NCBI GenBank assembly: GCA_009775375.1
Contig: VSPO01000004.1
Coordinates: 1-64,000 of the forward strand
DNA from: Muribaculaceae bacterium
GTDB lineage: Bacteria; Bacteroidota; Bacteroidia; Bacteroidales; Muribaculaceae
DNA: 64,000 bases
Reading direction: 5' to 3'
This document shows, one piece after another, positions 54,229-63,703 of the stretch. The position numbers were made by a program, and so were the translations under genes. The notes below the pieces were generated by a model. It was given only the letters and a program-made list of their open reading frames with translations, was not told the DNA's origin and made no database searches. How positions within the stretch are numbered: position 1 is the stretch's first letter; every line of letters begins with the position of its first letter.

Positions 54229-55521
54229 TTAGCCTCCGAAATTGTCATAATGGATGGATGATGGCTCAACGCCGAGGCTGTAGAGCATATTGTTGACGGC
54301 ATTGCTCATCGGGCCGGGTCCGCACATGTAGTATTCAATGTCTTCGGGCGCCTCGTGGTCCTTGAGATAGTTCTCATACATGACCTGATGGACAAACCCC
54401 GGCGTATACTTCACTCCTGCTGCGTCGGCGGCCGGGTCCGGACGGTCGAGGGCAAGATGGAACTTGAAATTCGGGAAATCCTTCTCCAACTGGAGGAAAT
54501 CCTGGAGATAGAACACCTCGTTGAGAGCCCTTGCTCCATAGAAATAGTGCATCTTGCGGTCGGTCGTGTGCAGGGTCTTCGTCATCCACATGATTTGGGC
54601 GCGTAGAGGGGCCATGCCGGCTCCGCCTCCCACCCATATCATCTCCGCCTTGGAGTCAACGATAGGATGGAAATCTCCATAAGGGCCGCTCATCATCACC
54701 TTGTCGCCCGGCTTGAGGGAGAAGATGTAGGATGACGCTATTCCACAGGGCACGTCCTGGAATCCTACCTGTGGTTTCGGTTTGAACGGAGGGGTGGCGA
54801 TTCTGACGGTCAGCATTATTCTGTCGCCCTCTTCGGGATAGTTGGCCATGGAGTATGCCCTTACGGTCTCCTCCGTGTTTTTGGCTTTCAGGGTGAAGAG
54901 TCCGAACTTCTGCCAAGCCGGGAGATACTCGTCGCCGATTAGGCTCTTGTCGATGTCGCCATCGTAGGTCATCTCATATTTGGGGATCCTTATCTGAGCA
55001 TATGAGCCCGGGATGAAGTTCATGTGTTCGCCTTCAGGAAGCTTGACGATGAATTCCTTGATGAAGGTGGCTACGTTGCGGTTGGAAATCACCTCGCATT
55101 CCCATTCCTTCACGTCGAGAGCGGCAGGATCTACCGCGATTTCCATATCGCTTTTCACCTTTACCTGGCATCCGAGACGCCAATGGTCTTTCATCTGCTT
55201 GCGTGAGAAATGCACTGCCTCGGTGGGGAGCATGTCGCCCCCCCCTTCAAGCACCTGCACTTTGCATTGCCCGCAGCTGCCTTTTCCGCCGCAAGCCGAA
55301 GAAAGATGCACGCCTCCGTCGGCCAGCGTGGCGAGAAGCGATTTCCCGCTGTTGGCTTTCACTATTTTTTTCCCGTCGTTGATGGAAATGCTGACCTCTC
55401 CCGAAGCCACGAGCCAGTTCTTTGCCAATAGAAGCACCACGACAAGCACCAGCACGATGACTAAGAAAATCAAAGCCGCAACGACGACAGAATTCCAGTG
55501 GATCATATTCAATAATGACAT
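54229..55521 (-). CDS. nqrF: Na+-NQR subunit F, NADH dehydrogenase flavoprotein
   Basis: NqrF takes electrons from NADH through FAD and a 2Fe-2S cluster into the sodium pump. The 430-residue chain has a membrane anchor (about residues 10-35), a ferredoxin domain with CGGKGSCGQC and a fourth Cys in LGCQVKV, an FAD domain (RAYSMANYP) and an NADH domain ending in MCGPGPMSNAV. All parts are complete. It is the last gene of the nqr operon. Confidence 0.97.
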   Translation of the reverse strand: MSLLNMIHWNSVVVAALIFLVIVLVLVVVLLLAKNWLVASGEVSISINDGKKIVKANSGKSLLATLADGGVHLSSACGGKGSCGQCKVQVLEGGGDMLPTEAVHFSRKQMKDHWRLGCQVKVKSDMEIAVDPAALDVKEWECEVISNRNVATFIKEFIVKLPEGEHMNFIPGSYAQIRIPKYEMTYDGDIDKSLIGDEYLPAWQKFGLFTLKAKNTEETVRAYSMANYPEEGDRIMLTVRIATPPFKPKPQVGFQDVPCGIASSYIFSLKPGDKVMMSGPYGDFHPIVDSKAEMIWVGGGAGMAPLRAQIMWMTKTLHTTDRKMHYFYGARALNEVFYLQDFLQLEKDFPNFKFHLALDRPDPAADAAGVKYTPGFVHQVMYENYLKDHEAPEDIEYYMCGPGPMSNAVNNMLYSLGVEPSSIHYDNFGG

Positions 55522-55576
55522 AATGAATTAGTTGTTTATACCGGGCAGTCCCTGAAAGGGATTGCCGCCGGCGGTG

Positions 55577-56191
55577 TTAGATTTTTATTCCGAGGAAGCT
55601 CATGAAGGCTATGCCCATGAGCCCCGTGATGATAAACGTGATGCCGATTCCTCGAAGCGGAGCGGGAATCTGGCTATAAGAGAGGCGTTCGCGGATGGCG
55701 GCCAGACACGTGATGGCGAGAAGCCAGCCTATGCCGGAGCCCGCTCCATAGACGGTGGCTGTCCAGGCATTGGTGAAGTCGCGCTGCTGCATGAATAGCA
55801 CGGCTCCAAGGATTGCACAGTTGACGGCGATCAAGGGAAGGAATATTCCGAGGGAGGAATAAAGCGCGGGAGAGTATTTCTCGATGGCCATCTCAAGAAT
55901 CTGAACCAACGCGGCAATCACGGAGATGAACATTATCAATCCGAGGAAGCTTAGGTCGGTCTGAGCGTATTCTTCCCCAAGCCAGCTGAGGGCTCCCGGG
56001 ACGAGGACGTATTGGTTGATACACCACGTGACCGGCAAAGCGATCACCAGCACAAAGCATACCGCCACGCCAAGGCCGAAGGCTGTCTTGACGTTTTTTG
56101 AGACAGCCAGAAAAGAGCACATCCCGAGGAAGTAGGCGAATATCATGTTGTCGATGAAAATCGACCTAATAAACAGATTTAGATTTTCCAT
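55577..56191 (-). CDS. nqrE: Na+-NQR subunit E
   Basis: NqrE is one of the two inverted six-helix membrane subunits that hold an Fe-S centre of the pump. It has about six hydrophobic helices and the conserved Cys-containing segments [13 protein letters not shown] near residue 22 and [13 protein letters not shown] near residue 118. The length of 204 residues is typical. It begins 34 bases after nqrD. Confidence 0.96.
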   Translation of the reverse strand: MENLNLFIRSIFIDNMIFAYFLGMCSFLAVSKNVKTAFGLGVAVCFVLVIALPVTWCINQYVLVPGALSWLGEEYAQTDLSFLGLIMFISVIAALVQILEMAIEKYSPALYSSLGIFLPLIAVNCAILGAVLFMQQRDFTNAWTATVYGAGSGIGWLLAITCLAAIRERLSYSQIPAPLRGIGITFIITGLMGIAFMSFLGIKI

Positions 56192-56225
56192 AACTCAATA
56201 AAAAATATTGGGGATAAGGGATGAT

Positions 56226-56846
56226 TTATTCCTGAAGGTCTTTGTTGCGCGAACGGTGGACCCATATGATGCATGCCACGGTGATGAGGGCCATGGGAGG
56301 GAGAATCATAAGTCCGTTGTTCTGATATCCATGGTCGTATGCCCATTGGGGGATGACCTGAAATCCGAGGAGCGTCCCGCTGCCGAGTAGCTCACGGAAG
56401 AAGCCGACGATGACGAGAATGATGCCATATCCGATGCCGTTGCCCACTCCGTCGAGGAATGACTGCCACGGGCGGTTGCTCATGGCAAATGCCTCAAGGC
56501 GTCCCATGATGATACAGTTGGTGATGATCAATCCGATGAAGACTGACAGGGCTTTGCTGACCTCGTAATTGTAAGCCTTGAGCACTTGGTCGACGATGAC
56601 CACAAGGGCGGCAACGACCACGAGTTGCACGATTATTCGGATGGATGTCGGAATCGTGTTGCGGATTAAGGATATGATCACGTTGGCAAGCGCGAGCACA
56701 GCCGTGACGGATACCGCCATGACCAGGGCTGGCTCAAGTTTCGACGTGACGGCCAGGGCAGAGCAAATGCCCAACACCTGGACAATGACGGGATTGTCTT
56801 TCGAAAGGGGATTGACGAGAGGCAATAATGATTTATTTACGTTCAT
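56226..56846 (-). CDS. nqrD: Na+-NQR subunit D
   Basis: NqrD is the partner of NqrE in the membrane core. The 206-residue chain has six helices and the two matching Cys segments, LGICSALAVTSK near residue 27 and IITNCIIMGRLEAFA near residue 112. It starts 11 bases after nqrC. The paralogy with NqrE is visible in the spacing of these segments. Confidence 0.96.
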   Translation of the reverse strand: MNVNKSLLPLVNPLSKDNPVIVQVLGICSALAVTSKLEPALVMAVSVTAVLALANVIISLIRNTIPTSIRIIVQLVVVAALVVIVDQVLKAYNYEVSKALSVFIGLIITNCIIMGRLEAFAMSNRPWQSFLDGVGNGIGYGIILVIVGFFRELLGSGTLLGFQVIPQWAYDHGYQNNGLMILPPMALITVACIIWVHRSRNKDLQE

Positions 56847-56857
56847 AAGGAGGCTTC

Positions 56858-57577
56858 TTATTGATTTGCTTTTGAACTGAGGTTTTTCAAGAACGTGGTG
56901 TAGGGCTCAAGAGAGTCGAAGAGCATCTTCTGCACGCCTTGACTCGTGATGGTGCCTCCGCTGACGGCATGGACCCATGCCTTGTCTTGCGGTTCCTTGC
57001 CGACTTTCACTACAGCCACAGATGTGAAATCTCCATTGGCGGAGAAGACGTCTTTTCCGTCGAACTGGCTTCTGAAGGCCGGTTTCTCAATCTCCGCACC
57101 CAGACCGGGAGTCTCTCCCTGATGGGCGAAATATGCTCCGAAGATAGTGTCGCCATTGTCGTCGAAAGCTATGTAGCCCCAGATAGGGCCCCAGAGTCCG
57201 GCTCCATATACGGGGATAATGTATTTGAGGCCGTTGTCGGTGGTGCATTCAAAGACCGGAAGGAGACGCTCTGAAGCCGGCTTTTTTGATTCGGCTGCGA
57301 CATTGACGCTGAAGGCATCGACAGAGGAGTCTGCCTTGTTTCCTGCCATGTCCACGAGGTAGCTGTCCTTGATATGCTGAGTGAATAATTCGGCGATGCT
57401 TTCTCCGTTTTCAGGCACGATTCTCGCAGCCGCGAGAATCTGACGTTTCGTGTCGTTGTTTATGTTTTCCACCTGCATGGGGCGCAGGGCCTGATAGACC
57501 ACTGAAAGAACCACTCCCACCACGAGCACCAGCACAATGGAGTAGATAATCGTATAGGTATTGCTTTGTCTGTTCAT
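56858..57577 (-). CDS. nqrC: Na+-NQR subunit C
   Basis: NqrC carries a covalent FMN. It has an N-terminal membrane helix (about residues 8-30) and a soluble periplasmic domain, with the FMN-threonine site in VSGGTITSQGV near residue 212. The length of 239 residues is normal. It starts 12 bases after nqrB ends. Confidence 0.95.
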   Translation of the reverse strand: MNRQSNTYTIIYSIVLVLVVGVVLSVVYQALRPMQVENINNDTKRQILAAARIVPENGESIAELFTQHIKDSYLVDMAGNKADSSVDAFSVNVAAESKKPASERLLPVFECTTDNGLKYIIPVYGAGLWGPIWGYIAFDDNGDTIFGAYFAHQGETPGLGAEIEKPAFRSQFDGKDVFSANGDFTSVAVVKVGKEPQDKAWVHAVSGGTITSQGVQKMLFDSLEPYTTFLKNLSSKANQ

Positions 57578-57589
57578 ATCGATAGGGGA

Positions 57590-58780
57590 TTATTGGTTCT
57601 TGACAACGGCTCGTTTCATTCTGCGGTTGATATTGGCATTGACCACACACCAGTCGATGAGCGGAGCGAAACAGTTCATAAGCAGCACCGCGAGCATCGC
57701 TCCTTCAGGATACCCCGTGTTGTAGCAGCGTATGAGAATGGCAACCGCGCCGATGAGGAATCCATAGATGTATTTTCCCGTATTCGTGCGACAAGCCGTC
57801 ACGGGATCCGTGGCCATGAATACGATTGCGAAGGCGAAGCCTCCGAGGCAGAGCTGATAGAGGGGAGAAAGATACGTGGCAGGGTAAAGGGGAGTGGCGA
57901 AATGATTTGCAATCACCGACATCAATAGGCCGCCTACCACGCCGGAAAGGATAATCCTCCAGGAGGCGATGCCGGTTGCGAGGAGAATCGCAAGACCTAT
58001 GAGTATGCACAATGTGGAAGTCTCGCCCCATGATCCGGGATAAAGACCCATGAAGATATGCCAGAAATCGAGTGGCGCTCCAAGGGTGCCGAGCACTTCA
58101 GCCTGTCCGCTTGCTGAGGCAAGCTGCCCGAGAGGAGTCGCTCCGGAGAATCCGTCGACGGCCGTTTCGTTGCCAAGCGACACGAAGACGTGGTCGCCGC
58201 TCATCTGTGAAGGATATGCGAAGAAAAGGAAAGCACGGGTGACAAGGGCTACGTTCAAGAAATTGTAGCCGGTCCCGCCAAACACTTCTTTAGCAAATAT
58301 GACGGCAAACGCCACTGCCACGGCCAACATCCAGCATGGAGTGGAGACCGGACAAATCATGGGAATCAGTATTCCCGAAACAAGGAATCCTTCCTGGATT
58401 TCATGTCCGCGAATCTGGGCTACGATAAACTCTATGCCGAGACCGACGATGTAGGCCGTCAGAATCTGGGGAAGAACGGCCCAGAATCCATAAAGGAAGA
58501 GGGAGAACAGGTTGTGGTCGGTGTCTCCGACTGCAATGGCATGTTGCAACCCGACGTTCCACATGCCAAACAGGCAGCAGGGGAGAAGGGCTATCACCAC
58601 CGTAATCATCGTGCGCTTGGAATCGTTGGCATCATGGATATGCACTCCGGAGCGTGATGTCTCGTTGGGGGTGAAAAGGAATGTGTAGAAGCCGTCGAAA
58701 ACGGAGTGAAGTTTTTCAAACTTCCCGCCTTTCTCGAATTGCGGCTTCACACTGTCGATTTTTTTCTTTAATCCTTTCAT
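57590..58780 (-). CDS. nqrB: Na+-NQR subunit B
   Basis: NqrB is the largest membrane subunit and the main sodium-translocating part; it holds FMN on a Thr in the SGATPLGQ motif at about residue 215 and riboflavin. The 396-residue chain has about ten helices. The start sits at the edge of a 36-bp duplication that copies the sequence around the ATG, so its leader contains two similar start regions. The upstream nqrA gene ends 187 bases away, which is an unusually wide gap within this operon. Confidence 0.96.
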   Translation of the reverse strand: MKGLKKKIDSVKPQFEKGGKFEKLHSVFDGFYTFLFTPNETSRSGVHIHDANDSKRTMITVVIALLPCCLFGMWNVGLQHAIAVGDTDHNLFSLFLYGFWAVLPQILTAYIVGLGIEFIVAQIRGHEIQEGFLVSGILIPMICPVSTPCWMLAVAVAFAVIFAKEVFGGTGYNFLNVALVTRAFLFFAYPSQMSGDHVFVSLGNETAVDGFSGATPLGQLASASGQAEVLGTLGAPLDFWHIFMGLYPGSWGETSTLCILIGLAILLATGIASWRIILSGVVGGLLMSVIANHFATPLYPATYLSPLYQLCLGGFAFAIVFMATDPVTACRTNTGKYIYGFLIGAVAILIRCYNTGYPEGAMLAVLLMNCFAPLIDWCVVNANINRRMKRAVVKNQ

Positions 58781-58842
58781 CGTGTTGTTTTAGATAAGGA
58801 CGTATGATCCTTTCATCGTGTTGTTTTTTTTTTAGATAAGGA
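58771..58842. repeat. Tandem duplication over the nqrB start
   Basis: ATCCTTTCATCGTGTTGTTTT followed by TAGATAAGGA occurs at 58771-58800 and 58807-58842, the second with six more T residues. The duplication includes the start codon context of nqrB. The sequence left of nqrA (58843-58967) shows no gene. Confidence 0.85.
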
Positions 58843-58967
58843 AGTGTATTGTTTTTTTAGCCTTGGAAATGGATCTCGGCTTGGTTCGGCAGGATAGGTT
58901 AATATCCGTTTTTGAGCCAGGGACTGATGTCAGTATTCCTATTTCAGGCTGATGTCAGAAGAGAAAA

Positions 58968-60293
58968 TCATGAGAGCTCCTTGCGGAGATTATCAAGACC
59001 CTCCCTGACTATTTTCTGCAATTCGATTTTCGAGGTGTCGACAAATTCCGGGAGGGCGAAATCTTCGGGAGCGACTTCGTAGATGCCGAGTTTTTCCATC
59101 TTGTCGATATCTCCTGCCATGATGGCTTTTATCAGATATTCGGGGTAGATGTCGAACGGGAAAACCTTGTCGTATTCCCCACTGAGAATCATGGCTCGGT
59201 GGCCTCCTTTGATGCGGGCGTCGAAATCAAAAGGCTTCGACAATCCGCGCAGAAATGCGGGGAAGCTACGTTTGACACTGTATTTCGCGGGATTGAGCGA
59301 GGCCCATCCCATGAATTCATCGGCATGCGCTCCCTCCTCTATGACCGTGATCTGACGGTAGGGGAAATGTAGGAATCCCTCTTTGTCGATTCTTTGTCCG
59401 GTCAGGACATTGCCGGAGATTATGCGGATATCGTCCTGACGATTGAGATTGCCGGAGAGCAGAGTGGATACCGAAGCTCCGACCAATGTCCTTACAAGAT
59501 GCGGGTCGGAAACACATGGGCCTGTCAGGGCGACGACGGTATGGAAATCGATGATGCCTTTTTCGCAGAGTATGCCGAGTCTTGCAGCTGTGGCTGAGTC
59601 GAGAGTCCAGACAGTCTCACCTTTATTGACCGGCTTTATTGCCGCTATTTGGGTGCCGACGTTTCCGGCCGGATGAGGCCCTTCAAATTCCACAACCTCG
59701 GCGGCGGAGGATGATATGCCTGAGCCGGGTCTTACTCCGAGATAGACTTTCCCTTTTGTCAGCGATGCGAGAGCCTTAAGTCCTTTTTCAAGATAGGGGC
59801 AAAGGGAATCGTCGAGCAGATCTCCAGCGAGGGGAGCGGAGTCGAAGGCTGTCACGAAAATATCGCGAGGATTGCTTTCCGGATCCGGCACGATGTCGAA
59901 AGGACGTTGGCGCATCATAGCCCAAAGTCCTGACGCCAACATTGCCTCCTTCACTTGTTGAGGAGAGGATGGAATCTGCAAAGAGGCCTCAGATTCTGAT
60001 TCTTTCGAGATACTGATGAATTGAATGTGCCGACGTTCTCCACGTCTGATTTCCGCCACGGTTCCGGCCACCGGCGAGGTGAGCCGTATCAGTCCGGTGG
60101 CTTTGTCTTTAAACAACGAGTCACCTGCGGCTACCTTGTCGCCAGGTTTGACAACCGCTTTCCAGACGGGGCCGGGGAAATCGTCGGGGCATATGGCAAA
60201 TGTCGAGGTCTGATTGTCGATAGCCATACTGGAAGAGGGAGCCCCTTTCAAAGGGATGTCAAGACCCCTCTTTATGCGTTTGATTTCAGCCAT
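58968..60293 (-). CDS. nqrA: Na+-NQR subunit A
   Basis: NqrA is the soluble, quinone-binding subunit that starts the operon. The chain begins MAEIKRIKRGLDIPLKGAP, the family start, and includes GPHPAGNVGTQIA, a classical NqrA motif (about residues 205-217). The length from this ATG is 441 residues. An ATG seven codons upstream exists but adds a segment absent from relatives. A consensus promoter stands about 100 bases before it. Confidence 0.96.
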   Translation of the reverse strand: MAEIKRIKRGLDIPLKGAPSSSMAIDNQTSTFAICPDDFPGPVWKAVVKPGDKVAAGDSLFKDKATGLIRLTSPVAGTVAEIRRGERRHIQFISISKESESEASLQIPSSPQQVKEAMLASGLWAMMRQRPFDIVPDPESNPRDIFVTAFDSAPLAGDLLDDSLCPYLEKGLKALASLTKGKVYLGVRPGSGISSSAAEVVEFEGPHPAGNVGTQIAAIKPVNKGETVWTLDSATAARLGILCEKGIIDFHTVVALTGPCVSDPHLVRTLVGASVSTLLSGNLNRQDDIRIISGNVLTGQRIDKEGFLHFPYRQITVIEEGAHADEFMGWASLNPAKYSVKRSFPAFLRGLSKPFDFDARIKGGHRAMILSGEYDKVFPFDIYPEYLIKAIMAGDIDKMEKLGIYEVAPEDFALPEFVDTSKIELQKIVREGLDNLRKELS

Positions 60294-60399
60294 AAAAATA
60301 AAATATTCGCCCACGGGATATGGCCTGAGGTTGCGTCAATTAGCCGCGTATAAGCAGGCCTTCGAATCCCTTGGATTTTAGATATGTTGGTTTATGCTA

Positions 60400-60431
60400 C
60401 AAAATTACTAATAATCGTTGTTATGAGCAAA
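60400..60431 (-). promoter_or_regulatory. Promoter of the nqr operon
   Basis: On the - strand TTTG (60431-60428), exactly 20 bases, then TAATTTTG (60407-60400) match the Bacteroidota consensus. Start is expected near 60393. Confidence 0.85.
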
Positions 60432-60472
60432 GGAGAGGGTAAATATGTTGCATTTTTTTTGAGAAGGGGGTA

Positions 60473-60519
60473 AAAAAAGAATCGCATCCGCACTCCTATA
60501 AAGGAATGCGGATGCGATT
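60473..60519 (-). terminator. Terminator of the TPR-protein gene
   Basis: A perfect 13-bp stem (60480-60492 with 60507-60519) is followed on the - strand by CTTTTTTTACC. It ends the transcript 21 bases after the stop codon. Confidence 0.92.
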
Positions 60520-60539
60520 ATGATTGTAGACGGCCGGGG

Positions 60540-62174
60540 TTATTCGAGGCCTTCAACGAATTTGCGATAGGCTTCGTTGTTGGGGTCGAGCTCAAGGTAT
60601 TTGTTGAAATATTCCTTGGCTTTAGCAACGTCTTTCTGGTCAAGATAGTAGTTGCCCATGTAGTTGTACATGACCTTTGCATCGTTGGCATATCTTGTGG
60701 GGTTTTCGCTTGCCTCAAGAAGCGTGATAGCCTCAGTGTAGAAGGGAACGGCAGCCGACGATACTTGGTCTTCCGCAGCTTTCTGCATTGCTATGTCGCC
60801 GTCAAACTTGACAGGCTTATAGTTGTTGGGAAGAATCTCGTGAGCCTTCGACGCATAATCCTTTGCAATGCCATAGTATTTTTCGGCAGCGGCGGGATCT
60901 TTGGTTTTGTTCTCAACTCCGGCATAGAAAGCGAAAGTTGCCTGCTGGATGAAATCATTGTAGCCGGGTTTTTCGATATGAGAGAGATATCCCTCATAGG
61001 TGTCGGTGGCTTTGGAGAGATTGTTCTCCTCGACGTAGGTCATAGCCAGCTGCTTGTAGAACTCGGGATTTGAGGGATCGTCTTGGATAGCCTCCTCAAG
61101 CACGGCCTGAGCATCCTGGGGACGGTTGGCGGAATTAAATTCCTGGGCGATGAGGATGTAGTCGATAGGAGCGAACTTGTTGTCTTTGCTTGCCTTGTGT
61201 GTCGCGAAAAGAGCTTCGGCCATAGGGAGAAGCTTGTCGTTCATCTCCTTTATCTGGGCAGCGTTCATAAACTGATAGCGCTGAGCCGTGAAGTTGGCGG
61301 GGTTTGCCTGAAGAAGTGCAGTGGAGTAGTCGTAGCCTTTCTGATAGTTTCCATCATAGAAAAGAAGGAAGGCGTAGCGGTCTTCGTCCTGCTTGAAGTG
61401 GTTGGGATTAGTGACGTATTTGCCATATTCCTCAGCCGCCTTCTTGTAGTCGCCCTTGTTGTAGTAGGCGTTGGCAAGCTCACGTTGTGCGAGAGCGGAA
61501 TTCGGATTGAGCTGGAGAAGCTTCTCAAGCATGTCAACAGCAAACTGAGGGTTGACCATAGTGAAAAGATTTGCATATTTCACGTATGCCTCAGTGGCGT
61601 CATTGTTGTAGTTCGCTGCCATTTCATATTTGGAAGCGGCAGACCCGAAGTCTTTGGCATCTTTGAGCACATCACCTTCGAAGAGATAGATATCAGCCTC
61701 TTTCATGTTGATTTTGCGGGCCTTCTCAATTCTTTTGTCGATGTCTTTCTTATATGCTACGGGATCTGCTTCGTAGTAAGCGCGAGCTATTGCAACCTGA
61801 ACGGAAGCGTTTTTCTTTCCAAGCTTCTCAGCTTGCTTGAACAGTTCCTGCGCACCTTTGGGGTCGCCACTTTTCAGCTGCAATCCACCGAGACCGATGT
61901 AGTTGAACGGATTCTCAGGATTTGCGGTTTTGCCATCGTTAAACCATTTTGAAGCGTCAGCCTGATTGCCTTCGGAAAGGGCGATAAGACCGAGATAGTA
62001 GTCTGCCACAGATTTGTCAGTACCGGGGTTGTTCATGTTGCGGAGAAGCAACTCTTTGGCATTTGACAGCTGATCAGCTTTGTAGTATTCTTCTCCTTCT
62101 GCGTGAGTCTGAGCGAAGGATGCGAATGACGCGCCTGCAAGAAAGGCGGCTGCAAGAATGAATTTGAATTTCAT
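60540..62174 (-). CDS. Secreted tetratricopeptide-repeat protein
   Basis: A signal peptide (MKFKFILAAAFLAGASFASFA) precedes about twelve TPR-like helical pairs covering nearly the whole 544 residues, with typical patterns such as ALAQRELANAYYNKGDYKKA and KEYFNKYLELDPNNEAY. No other domain is visible. Such proteins usually scaffold periplasmic or membrane complexes. In Bacteroidales it commonly follows a PstS-like gene and a TonB/ExbD cluster (recalled pattern), but the TonB genes would lie outside the window. Confidence 0.85.
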   Translation of the reverse strand: MKFKFILAAAFLAGASFASFAQTHAEGEEYYKADQLSNAKELLLRNMNNPGTDKSVADYYLGLIALSEGNQADASKWFNDGKTANPENPFNYIGLGGLQLKSGDPKGAQELFKQAEKLGKKNASVQVAIARAYYEADPVAYKKDIDKRIEKARKINMKEADIYLFEGDVLKDAKDFGSAASKYEMAANYNNDATEAYVKYANLFTMVNPQFAVDMLEKLLQLNPNSALAQRELANAYYNKGDYKKAAEEYGKYVTNPNHFKQDEDRYAFLLFYDGNYQKGYDYSTALLQANPANFTAQRYQFMNAAQIKEMNDKLLPMAEALFATHKASKDNKFAPIDYILIAQEFNSANRPQDAQAVLEEAIQDDPSNPEFYKQLAMTYVEENNLSKATDTYEGYLSHIEKPGYNDFIQQATFAFYAGVENKTKDPAAAEKYYGIAKDYASKAHEILPNNYKPVKFDGDIAMQKAAEDQVSSAAVPFYTEAITLLEASENPTRYANDAKVMYNYMGNYYLDQKDVAKAKEYFNKYLELDPNNEAYRKFVEGLE

Positions 62175-62423
62175 TTTATCTCTGTTTTAATTTCTTTTGC
62201 ACTTGTCGGCATTGTCTTCAGGCGATGCGGTCTGCATGATGAAGACTCTAATCAATGAAACGTAAAAAAGTGAGATGTTATTATGACCTATTCCACGAAT
62301 CACGATATAAAGATGAGAATTTTTTTATCTTTATGACCATTTGCGTAGATCCGTAAGTCGGAATATATGAAAACTTGTTTGTTTCCTATCGTTATAGTCA
62401 GGATTCCTTTATTTCTATTGGCG

Positions 62424-63437
62424 TTACTTCAATTCCACGACCCTTGGATTCATATGGTAGGGGAGGATTCCTGTCTTGGAAATGATTTTCTGTCCGACGA
62501 ATCCCGTCATGAATACGTAGAAGCTGTGGAGAACCGTGGAATTGGATGCGGTTGACACCATATAGGCCTTTCTGACCAAGGGGTATTCGCCTGAGTAGAT
62601 ATAAGCCTGATAGGGCTTGAAAGCGACCGGACTGAAGTCGTTGTCTTCGTTCGGATTGCTTATTTTAAGGATGTTTACTTCCGACGTGAGCTTTGAGGCA
62701 ATGGTGTCGTTTTGGTTGCTGTAGTCTTCCATGCGCTGATCCATAGGAACTTTCTTGGCTACGCTCAGGTCTTCTCCAAGCCAGCTGACGCTGATGACTC
62801 CGAGTGCATTGGGGTCGGTTTTGACGATGTCGAATACCTGAGCATTGTTCTCCTGCGCAAATGAGTTGCATGTCTCAGAGAGCTTTTTCCCTTTGGGGAG
62901 GAATTTATCCCTGAGATAGCTGACTGTGGAGGATTCCGCATTGTCGAAAACTATTTTAATAGCGGTCGTGTCGTTGCCGGCCAGTTGGTTCCATTTAGAG
63001 ATTTTGCCGTTTAGGATGTCGCTCACTTCCTTCATTGACAAGGCTCCAACAGGATTCTTTTTGTTGGCGATCAGTGCAACAGCGTCGACTGCAATGCAAT
63101 TTTGACGAACAACTCTCTTGAACTTCGATTTCATGTATTCGATTTGTTCTTTTGTGAGTTGTTTCGTGGTTATGATTGCCTGTGTCCCATCAGCCATAAG
63201 TGTGTCGATTGCCGCGCCTTCACTGACGTAGAATGGAATTATCGAGGCTTGGGGATAAGAATATTCGAAGACTTCGATTTCTTCATCGAGAATTGTCTTA
63301 AAGCCATCGTCGCAGAAAACTGTGGCGCTTCCGGCAGCGTATTCGCCACGCTTTACCGGTGAGCACGCAACGGCTCCTGCCAGAGATGCAAGCAGGAGCA
63401 GAGATGCGGATATTTTGGAGAACATAGATTTCTTCAT
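62424..63437 (-). CDS. PstS-family phosphate-binding-like lipoprotein
   Basis: The N-terminus is a lipoprotein signal (SLAGAVACSPV) with the lipid-bearing Cys near residue 25. The rest is a periplasmic-binding fold of the PstS type: ATVFCDDGFKTILDEEI, LTKEQIEYMKSKF and AVDAVALIANKKNPV, with ISKWNQLAGNDTTAI in the middle. No phosphate transporter permease genes are nearby, so transport is not certain; a structural or sensing role beside the TPR protein is equally possible. The 249-base gap to the TPR gene holds an 8-bp hairpin (62307-62334). Confidence 0.85.
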   Translation of the reverse strand: MKKSMFSKISASLLLLASLAGAVACSPVKRGEYAAGSATVFCDDGFKTILDEEIEVFEYSYPQASIIPFYVSEGAAIDTLMADGTQAIITTKQLTKEQIEYMKSKFKRVVRQNCIAVDAVALIANKKNPVGALSMKEVSDILNGKISKWNQLAGNDTTAIKIVFDNAESSTVSYLRDKFLPKGKKLSETCNSFAQENNAQVFDIVKTDPNALGVISVSWLGEDLSVAKKVPMDQRMEDYSNQNDTIASKLTSEVNILKISNPNEDNDFSPVAFKPYQAYIYSGEYPLVRKAYMVSTASNSTVLHSFYVFMTGFVGQKIISKTGILPYHMNPRVVELK

Positions 63438-63493
63438 ATATGGTAGTTTTATAAATATTCAGAGGAGAAATTATTTCAAGCCAGGAATGGGAA

Positions 63494-63703
63494 TTAATTC
63501 CATCCCTTGTAGAGCCGGATTCCGCGCCATAGCCCATATGCACAGAGCAGGCCGCCGCACGAAGCACTGATGGCTACGTTGTCGATGTTGAATACATCGA
63601 AAATAAAGAGTAGACCAACGGCTACATAGACAATCACCATGAAGATACCAAAAACAAGACGCCCACCTTTAGGCATGTTGCCATTATAATTGTTGTTGCT
63701 CAT
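63494..63703 (-). CDS. Small two-helix membrane protein
   Basis: The 69-residue product has a hydrophilic Asn-rich start (MSNNNYNGNMPKGG), two hydrophobic helices (about residues 15-36 and 43-60) and a short basic end (RLYKGWN). It is encoded 56 bases before the PstS-like gene on the same strand and is likely part of that operon. The family is unknown to me. A protein of this size and shape recurs at this position in Bacteroidales (recalled, low certainty). Confidence 0.65.
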   Translation of the reverse strand: MSNNNYNGNMPKGGRLVFGIFMVIVYVAVGLLFIFDVFNIDNVAISASCGGLLCAYGLWRGIRLYKGWN

